The notes beneath the pieces were generated by a model that saw only the letters and a program-made list of their open reading frames with translations, ran no database searches and was not told where the DNA came from. A DNA stretch of 38,851 nt, from the NCBI GenBank assembly GCA_049965715.1, contig JBMFWA010000013.1, forward strand, positions 1 to 38,851, written 5' to 3'. This DNA is from JAKAFX01 sp049965715. GTDB taxonomy: Archaea > Thermoplasmatota > Thermoplasmata > Thermoplasmatales > Thermoplasmataceae. Made by a program: the position numbers and the translations under genes. Of the stretch, positions 33,690 through 38,851 are shown one piece after another (the first letter of the stretch is position 1; each line of letters opens with the position of its first letter).

Positions 33690-35225
33690 TCAGATATTAG
33701 ATATGAATTTTACAACCCTGCTGAGGAATCTGAGGTTTGGAGGAAGATTGTCGATTATTATATCTGCATATTCCCTCCGGATTACCCTTAAAAGCTTGAC
33801 CATCATCAGATACACAAAGGTTCCAATCAGCACCAGTTCCAGCAGTGCCAGGTCCCCGTATGGCAGAAGGGTACCCGCATAATCGACGACTATAAACACC
33901 ACTATTGAGGATATCCATATCTTAACCAGAGACTGCATGTCATAGTTGAGGAAACCGAGTTTTCTGGACGACGCAAACAGAACAATAAAACTCACTATAT
34001 AGACAGAAGAATTAGCTACTGCTGCCCCGATCATGCTGTATCTCGGTATCAGGAGAATCGAGAGTGCAAGATTCGAAATCAGCGTAAAAGTGGCTATCCA
34101 TATGAAAATGGATGTCTTCCCATGGGCATATATCGCCTGAGACATTATGTTCTGGCTTATCAGCAGTGCTGTAACTGAAAGAATTATGATGGCAGGAAGA
34201 GCACCCGATACATAACTTGTGGTTGCGAAAATCTGAATGAATCGGTAGGATATGGCGGAAAGTCCGAGGGCACATGGAACATAGACGAATGTCAGGACCG
34301 TGGATGAGAGCCTGAACGCTGATCTGATACTCTCCTGGTCATTTCTGGAAAACATTGCACTCACCTTGGGAAGAAGTATGTTGGTTATTGGGGAGACAAC
34401 CATACTGAGACCTGTAGCCATGAGCAGTGCAAACCCGTAGACGCCCAGCACAGAGAGATCGGTGAATATTGATACGAATATCCTGTCTATATAGGATGAT
34501 CCGTACGATATGATGGATGCAAAGATGAGAGGAGTGGCATACCGCATCACATAATTGATATTCACATTGTAAGCTTTCTCCTTCCTCTTCCTTACTATAC
34601 TGAATATGATCAGCATTCCCGGTATTATTCCGATTATGTAGCCCGCCGCCATTCCCAGGGGGACAAAGGAGACATCATTGGTCAGGAAAAGGAACACGGT
34701 GGCAAGGAAGTACCAGAGGAAAGTACCCACAACATTCACTGTTGCTGCAATTCTGAACCTCTGGAATCCAAGGATTATGCCGTTTATCAGTCCAAGAATC
34801 ACCTCTGTGAACAGTGGTATTGATAAGTATGAAATCGTCCTGGCATACAGCGTGTCATGGAAGAAAAGCATGGACATGTAGGGTGAGATGAGAAACAGCG
34901 TAAGGGAACCGACAGTTGCGGATATGATGCTCACAAACAGTATCTTGAACATCACCGATTTGGCCTCAGCCCATTCGTTCCTGCCTATATGGTATGAGAT
35001 GAACCTTGTGGCCGCGTTTGAGAGGCTGAGAGAGAAAACTATATTGAACAGCCCAAGTATTGCAAGAATGTTTACGATCTCTCCTGCGACTGAAGTTGGA
35101 TAAAACTTTACAATATACACATAGAAAATAATTCCTGAAAGATTGAATATTATTGAATTCATGTACTGGAAGATAAGTGAAGACCCCAATTTCTCATTCT
35201 TTTCACCTTTCTCCAGTTCAACCAT
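33690..35225 (-). CDS. Polysaccharide flippase, MOP/Wzx superfamily
   Basis: A 511-residue membrane protein with 12-14 spans and the layout of lipid-linked oligosaccharide flippases. Recognisable stretches include SNAATRFISYHIGRNEWAEAKSVMFK after the second span and a second half with GSSYIDRIFVSIFTDLSVLGVYGFALLMATGLSMVVSPITNILLPKVSAMF, typical of RfbX/Wzx-like proteins. It probably moves a lipid-linked glycan to the outer face for assembly on S-layer or lipid. It closes the gmhA-epimerase-kinase cassette, 54 nt downstream of the kinase. Confidence 0.88.
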   Translation of the reverse strand: MVELEKGEKNEKLGSSLIFQYMNSIIFNLSGIIFYVYIVKFYPTSVAGEIVNILAILGLFNIVFSLSLSNAATRFISYHIGRNEWAEAKSVMFKILFVSIISATVGSLTLFLISPYMSMLFFHDTLYARTISYLSIPLFTEVILGLINGIILGFQRFRIAATVNVVGTFLWYFLATVFLFLTNDVSFVPLGMAAGYIIGIIPGMLIIFSIVRKRKEKAYNVNINYVMRYATPLIFASIISYGSSYIDRIFVSIFTDLSVLGVYGFALLMATGLSMVVSPITNILLPKVSAMFSRNDQESIRSAFRLSSTVLTFVYVPCALGLSAISYRFIQIFATTSYVSGALPAIIILSVTALLISQNIMSQAIYAHGKTSIFIWIATFTLISNLALSILLIPRYSMIGAAVANSSVYIVSFIVLFASSRKLGFLNYDMQSLVKIWISSIVVFIVVDYAGTLLPYGDLALLELVLIGTFVYLMMVKLLRVIRREYADIIIDNLPPNLRFLSRVVKFISNI

Positions 35226-35279
35226 CTCTATTTCCTCTGATCCGATTGATCGGAATGGTACTGATACGAGAACAGCACT

Positions 35280-36266
35280 TCACTCACCAACGAAAATTAT
35301 TCTGCTTCCCTGATAGTCAAACTTGAAATCCTGTTTCCTGAGACCAAGAGCCTTAACAATATTCTCATGCGCCTCATGCGGAGCATAAAAAAGCAGGAAG
35401 CCTCCCCCGCCAGCACCTATGAGTTTACCGCCTGTGGCACCGTTTTGCAGCGCGCGGTTATATAATTCATCAATTGAGTCGTTTGAAATTCCTTCGGAAA
35501 GCTGTTTCTTGAGCATCCAGTTCTCATGAAGCATGGTTCCCATACTTTCAGTCTTTCCCCTGGAGAGGTCATCAAAGAGCTGGAGGGCTATCTGTCTCAT
35601 TCTCCGATAATCATCAATCTTGACGTTAACCCCATTTGACTGTTTCCTGTGTATATCTGTCGAGCTTCTTTGAATTCCAGTGTAGAGCAAAAGCAGGTTG
35701 TTTTCAAGTGCCTCTCTGATTTCCTCTGTGGTGACGAGTGGTTTGACGGATACGGTTTCATCCTGATAAAACTGCATGAGCTGTATTCCACCATACGCTG
35801 CCATGTACTGGTCCTGTTTTCCTCCGGGTTCGTGGAGAATCTCCCTCTCTATCTTCACCGCCTCCTGTGCCATTTCCTCGGACGAAACGTACTCCCCCTT
35901 GTACGCATGTAATGCATGGAGCAGTCCGACAAGGAAGGTGCTGCTGGATCCCATTCCAGTGCCAAGTGAAGGTATGTCAGAAATGCTTACAATCTCTATC
36001 CCGCCGTCAATATCCAGAAATTTAAGGGCTTCCCTTATTGAGGGATGCTTGATTTTGTCCACTGTATCAACAATCTCGGTGGTTGAATAACTTACCCTTA
36101 TCTGATTGTCAAACTTCTTGTTGACTGTAATGTAGATATATTTGTTGATAGAAGCGGATAAAACTGCTCCCGGACTGTCCCTTGAATAAAACTCCCTGAT
36201 GTCGGTACCGCCACCAACAAATGTTATCCTCAGTGGAGTCCTGGAGATGATCATCCGCTGTTTCAA
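35280..36266 (-). CDS. hddA: GHMP kinase, D-glycero-D-manno-heptose 7-phosphate kinase-like (HddA)
   Basis: Probably phosphorylates heptose 7-phosphate at C1 on the way to GDP-heptose. The 328 residues show the GHMP family order: an N-terminal RTPLRITFVGGGTDIREFY (the heptose/fucose kinase branch signature), the phosphate-binding motif SLGTGMGSSSTFLVGLLHAL, then HEPGGKQDQYMAAYGGI, and the C-terminal GATGGKLIGAGGGGFLLFY. The preceding gene is an isomerase that makes the matching heptose phosphate, which favours HddA over fucokinase-like activity. It follows the epimerase with a 4-nt gap. Confidence 0.86.
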   Translation of the reverse strand: MKQRMIISRTPLRITFVGGGTDIREFYSRDSPGAVLSASINKYIYITVNKKFDNQIRVSYSTTEIVDTVDKIKHPSIREALKFLDIDGGIEIVSISDIPSLGTGMGSSSTFLVGLLHALHAYKGEYVSSEEMAQEAVKIEREILHEPGGKQDQYMAAYGGIQLMQFYQDETVSVKPLVTTEEIREALENNLLLLYTGIQRSSTDIHRKQSNGVNVKIDDYRRMRQIALQLFDDLSRGKTESMGTMLHENWMLKKQLSEGISNDSIDELYNRALQNGATGGKLIGAGGGGFLLFYAPHEAHENIVKALGLRKQDFKFDYQGSRIIFVGE

Positions 36267-36270
36267 ATAA

Positions 36271-37185
36271 TCACCTGTAGAACTGGTCCAGTTTCCTCAG
36301 TCCTTCATCCAGTCCAACCTTGGGTCTGAAGCCAAGGACTTTTTCTGCCTTAGTGGTATCGGCCAGGGTCTCCATCACGTAATTTTTTACCGGCATTTCG
36401 ATGTATTTGGGCTTGATCGAGGTTCCAAGCATCTTGTTGATCTTCAGAACCAGTTCATTCAGATCATAATTCTTCCCTGATCCTACGTTGAATACCTGAT
36501 AGCCATCTGCTTTTGTGGCCCTGACGAGAGCATCGGCAACATCCTCTGCATAAATGAAATCCCTCCTCTGCCTTCCGTCGCCGTATATTACAGGTTGTTC
36601 TGATTTCTTTATATTCCAGAGAAATTGAGTGGCCAGATTCGCATACCCCTTTTTGGCGTTTTCATATTTTCCGTAGACTGAGAAGAAGCGCATAGCAGAG
36701 GTCTCCACGCCATGAAGTCTGAAGTACAGTTCCGCCATTCTCTCAGCAGCTATCCTGGCTTCGGTGTAATAGTCCGTCACCCCTGGTATTACATCCTCCC
36801 TGTGTGGTGGTTTAATACCGTTGTATATGGAGGAGGTAGAGGCAAATACAACCTTGGAATTATTCTTTTTAGCAAATTCCAGTACTGATGTTATTCCGGA
36901 AACTACCTCGGAAACAAGGAATGGGTTGTCACGATACATTGGAGAGGCAGAGTATATTCCAAGATGGAAAACCTGATCCGCCTTCAGATCCAGCTTTCCT
37001 ATATTCTTTGCATCCTCTCTGATAAATGTGATCGCCTTTTCAGAGATCAGATCATCCAGATTAGTTTCCGACCCAGTGTGAAGGTTATCGATTACGGTGA
37101 GATCGTTACCTTTGTAAATGCTTCTCACAAGATTTGTTCCTATGAATCCGGCTCCACCTGTAACTATTATTTTCTTGCTTTCCAT
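36271..37185 (-). CDS. NAD-dependent sugar epimerase/dehydratase with Lys to Arg in the YxxxK motif
   Basis: An extended short-chain dehydrogenase of 304 residues with an NAD-binding Rossmann motif (IIVTGGAGFIGTNLV), NLHTGSETNLDDL, and a Thr/Ser-rich active strand (VVFASTSSIYNG). The catalytic Tyr-x-x-x-Lys is read as Y140-T-E-A-R144, so Arg replaces Lys. The substrate half has RFFSVYGKYENAKKGYANLATQF and GDGRQRRDFIYAEDVADAL, typical of UDP-glucose 4-epimerase and nucleotide-sugar dehydratase relatives. It may act on a GDP-heptose or another nucleotide sugar of this cassette. It starts 27 nt after the gmhA stop. Confidence 0.85.
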   Translation of the reverse strand: MESKKIIVTGGAGFIGTNLVRSIYKGNDLTVIDNLHTGSETNLDDLISEKAITFIREDAKNIGKLDLKADQVFHLGIYSASPMYRDNPFLVSEVVSGITSVLEFAKKNNSKVVFASTSSIYNGIKPPHREDVIPGVTDYYTEARIAAERMAELYFRLHGVETSAMRFFSVYGKYENAKKGYANLATQFLWNIKKSEQPVIYGDGRQRRDFIYAEDVADALVRATKADGYQVFNVGSGKNYDLNELVLKINKMLGTSIKPKYIEMPVKNYVMETLADTTKAEKVLGFRPKVGLDEGLRKLDQFYR

Positions 37186-37212
37186 TTAAAACGTTCCTGT
37201 TATCATTTGTAT

Positions 37213-37788
37213 TTATTTAACATTATTTTCCGACAGCATATCCTCTGCAATTTTTGACCAGAGGTGGCCAACTGTGATGTGGCATTCCTGGATAATGGAG
37301 GTCCTGTTGCTCTTTACCCTTATCAGGTAATCTGAAAACTCTGCCATTCTCCCGCCAGACGATCCAGTCAGACCAACAGTTCTGCAGCCCAGATTCCTTG
37401 CAGTTCTCAATCCTTCTATAACATTTCTGGAGTTTCCACTTGTCGAGATTCCAATAATTATATCTCCTGGTTTTGCAAATGCTTCAATCTGTCGTGAAAA
37501 CACCTGATCATAGCTGTAATCATTGGATATTGCAGTTAGCGAAGATGTGTTGACAGTGAGAGCCATGGCCGGAACCGCTCTTCTCTCCTTTTCAAAGTGA
37601 CCTACGAATTCAGCGGCTATATGTTGAGCATCTGCAGCACTGCCTCCATTGCCAAAAAGTATTATCTTGCTTCCAGAGTTGAAGGCGCTGCCAATGTCGG
37701 AACCTATTCTGTAAATTAGATCAAGATCCAGGCTTCTTCTAGCCTCAAGCCCTTCCTCTATATAACCATCCATGTCGTTCCTGTTCAT
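37213..37788 (-). CDS. gmhA: Sedoheptulose-7-phosphate isomerase (GmhA)
   Basis: SIS-domain isomerase that converts sedoheptulose 7-phosphate to D-glycero-D-manno-heptose 7-phosphate. The 191 residues have the family length and motifs: ILFGNGGSAADAQHIAAEFVGHFEKERRAVPAMALT, then ISTSGNSRNVIEGLRTARNLGCRTVGLTG, then a C-terminal IIQECHITVGHLWSKIAED with the conserved Glu and His. It heads the sugar cassette. The TATA-like CCTTAAAATC (plus coordinates 37811-37820) lies 27 nt upstream. A general phosphosugar isomerase of the DiaA type is the alternative; the kinase two genes downstream favours GmhA. Confidence 0.9.
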   Translation of the reverse strand: MNRNDMDGYIEEGLEARRSLDLDLIYRIGSDIGSAFNSGSKIILFGNGGSAADAQHIAAEFVGHFEKERRAVPAMALTVNTSSLTAISNDYSYDQVFSRQIEAFAKPGDIIIGISTSGNSRNVIEGLRTARNLGCRTVGLTGSSGGRMAEFSDYLIRVKSNRTSIIQECHITVGHLWSKIAEDMLSENNVK

Positions 37789-37888
37789 TAATGGCGATCA
37801 TCATCTATGATTTTAAGGTTAAGTGTGAAAATTTTGGAGGTTTCCCATTTCCAACAAAAAATATTAAGGGTCAAGGCAATCCAAACTC
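37789..37888. promoter_or_regulatory. Divergent promoter region, gmhA and the DUF2079 gene
   Basis: This 100-nt spacer has a minus-strand TATA-like ACCTTAAAA (37811-37820) for gmhA and a plus-strand AAAAAATATTAA (37855-37866), centred 28 nt before the GTG at 37889. Both fit leaderless transcripts. Confidence 0.45.
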
Positions 37889-38851
37889 GTGTCTGATGGA
37901 GAAATCGATACAAAATTCCCGAGGGAAACTCTATCCCTGTTACACAGAATCAGGCATATGCCGGTCCAATTTGCGCTGCTCATATCAGGCATTGTTGTTT
38001 ACTCGATAGTTTATTCCTTTCTGACTGTGCTGCGGTACCTTTCATTCAACGCAGGTGTTGCCGACCTTGGGTTGGCTGTAGAACCCCTGTTTTATGTGTT
38101 CAGAGGAGGACTGGTGTCCTCACCATCTAATCCGCATCCAATTCTTATGAACAAGCTTATCTACCTCCCTCTGTCCATTGTGTATTATTTCTTACCAAGC
38201 GAGCGGTTTCTTCTCGTTTTTCAAACTGTATGGATTGCGCTCGCTGCAATTCCACTTTACCTTATTTCGCTGAAAGTGATCGGAAACAGGAATCTGGCAC
38301 TGTCTTTTGGACTACTCTGGCTTCTTTACTACCCTATGGCAGGCGTGAACTGGTTTGATTTCCACTTCATGGCGCTTTTTCCGACGTTCTTTCTTTCAGG
38401 GTATTACTTCTATCTTGCCAACAGAACGAGGTATTCCTTTGTGTTTATGATTCTGGCTGCTGTAACAGATTATCTGGTGGTCCTTACCGTACTGTTTTTT
38501 GCGCTCTACCTTTACCTCAAGGACATACGATATGGAAATAATCCTCTGAGAAACTACTTAGCCCACGCGATTTTAGTTACTTCTGTCATTCTTTTTGCGG
38601 CTATATTCTTGTACTTTGGTCCGGGATATACCAGTGGTGTGGCCCATGTTACTGCAGTGAACATATCCTCTCCATCAATCACCACAAAATTGTATTATAT
38701 TTTCTATATGATGCTCCCACTTCTCTTTCTACCTCTTCTGGGACTTGATTTAATGTTCCTGGCTATCCCCTTTCTTGCATTTATTTATTTTAATAATTTC
38801 ACTCCTTATGTCCAGACAGAGTACTACCAGTATCCTGCACTGATTTCACCG
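37889..38851 (+). CDS. DUF2079-like integral-membrane protein (3' end beyond window)
   Basis: An open frame of 321 codons runs off the right edge. After a short cytosolic start (VSDGEIDTKFPRETLSLLHRI) the protein has at least six spans. Markers of DUF2079 include FNAGVADLGLAVEPLFY near residue 50, and NPHPILMNKL and GVNWFDFHFMALFPTFF further on. The family is a glycosyltransferase-like multi-span group whose function is unproven. The GTG is chosen by the TATA box 28 nt upstream; an ATG 23 codons later is an alternative. Confidence 0.8.
   Translation, partial: MSDGEIDTKFPRETLSLLHRIRHMPVQFALLISGIVVYSIVYSFLTVLRYLSFNAGVADLGLAVEPLFYVFRGGLVSSPSNPHPILMNKLIYLPLSIVYYFLPSERFLLVFQTVWIALAAIPLYLISLKVIGNRNLALSFGLLWLLYYPMAGVNWFDFHFMALFPTFFLSGYYFYLANRTRYSFVFMILAAVTDYLVVLTVLFFALYLYLKDIRYGNNPLRNYLAHAILVTSVILFAAIFLYFGPGYTSGVAHVTAVNISSPSITTKLYYIFYMMLPLLFLPLLGLDLMFLAIPFLAFIYFNNFTPYVQTEYYQYPALISP

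Noticed and set aside
35241..35254. 14-nt inverted repeat TCCGATTGATCGGA upstream of the flippase
   Set aside because: It could be an operator, but it is single, short and in a gap inside an operon; chance is likely, and I could not find a second copy by eye.
1..38851. tRNA, rRNA, CRISPR arrays and prophage genes
   Set aside because: Searched by eye for cloverleaf-like ends, spaced direct repeats and phage structural genes; nothing convincing was seen. Short or unusual RNAs could still be missed.

Overview
The window looks like part of the chromosome of an archaeon of the Thermoplasmatota, probably order Thermoplasmatales. This is inferred, with no marker RNA present. Supporting signs are: TATA-like boxes about 23-34 nt upstream of many start codons with almost no leader (leaderless genes); archaeal corrinoid enzymes (CobY, CbiZ); a Bat-type HTH_10 regulator; a futalosine-pathway menaquinone enzyme (MqnD); and surface proteins with repeated ETGLP-type domains. 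Coding density is high. I saw no tRNA, rRNA or CRISPR. A run of 99 Ns (33328-33426) marks an assembly gap inside one gene.

Layout. (1) 1-2005: an IS256-type transposase remnant whose terminal repeat directly abuts a 5'-truncated beta-helix surface protein. (2) 2136-6026: an MFS drug exporter with an overlapping MarR regulator, an unrecognised protein and a cyclophilin. (3) 6124-8462: an ABC-2 exporter pair and inorganic pyrophosphatase. (4) 8512-14070: a corrinoid island (cobS, threonine-phosphate decarboxylase, cobQ, cbiB, cobY, cbiZ) that covers the steps from cobyric acid or salvaged cobinamide to the nucleotide loop. cbiZ overlaps urocanase (hutU) and lies downstream of purA. (5) 17406-23705: isocitrate dehydrogenase, an aldehyde-dehydrogenase-fold protein that has lost its catalytic residues, MqnD, a cysteine-rich HTH_10 regulator, an esterase-fold protein with Asp at the nucleophile position, and a dienelactone hydrolase with a coupled 35-residue ORF. 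(6) 23897-25599: an HTH plus zinc-ribbon protein, convergent with a pair of small unrecognised genes. (7) 25681-33571: a tightly packed leftward run of six envelope genes with MoxR ATPase, DUF58 and DUF4129-like proteins, headed by an 860-residue Ser/Asn-rich membrane protein. (8) 33690-37788: a leftward sugar cassette (gmhA, epimerase, heptose-phosphate kinase, flippase), divergent from a DUF2079 membrane protein that runs off the right edge.

How they fit together. The corrinoid genes form a coherent pathway. The sugar cassette suggests heptose-containing surface glycan made in the cytosol and flipped across the membrane. The MoxR run probably builds or remodels an envelope complex around the large surface protein. 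The most unusual items are the apparent ALDH pseudoenzyme, the MoxR envelope operon, the archaeal heptose cassette and the esterase-like protein with Asp at the nucleophile position. All functional calls come from reading the sequence; no database search was run.
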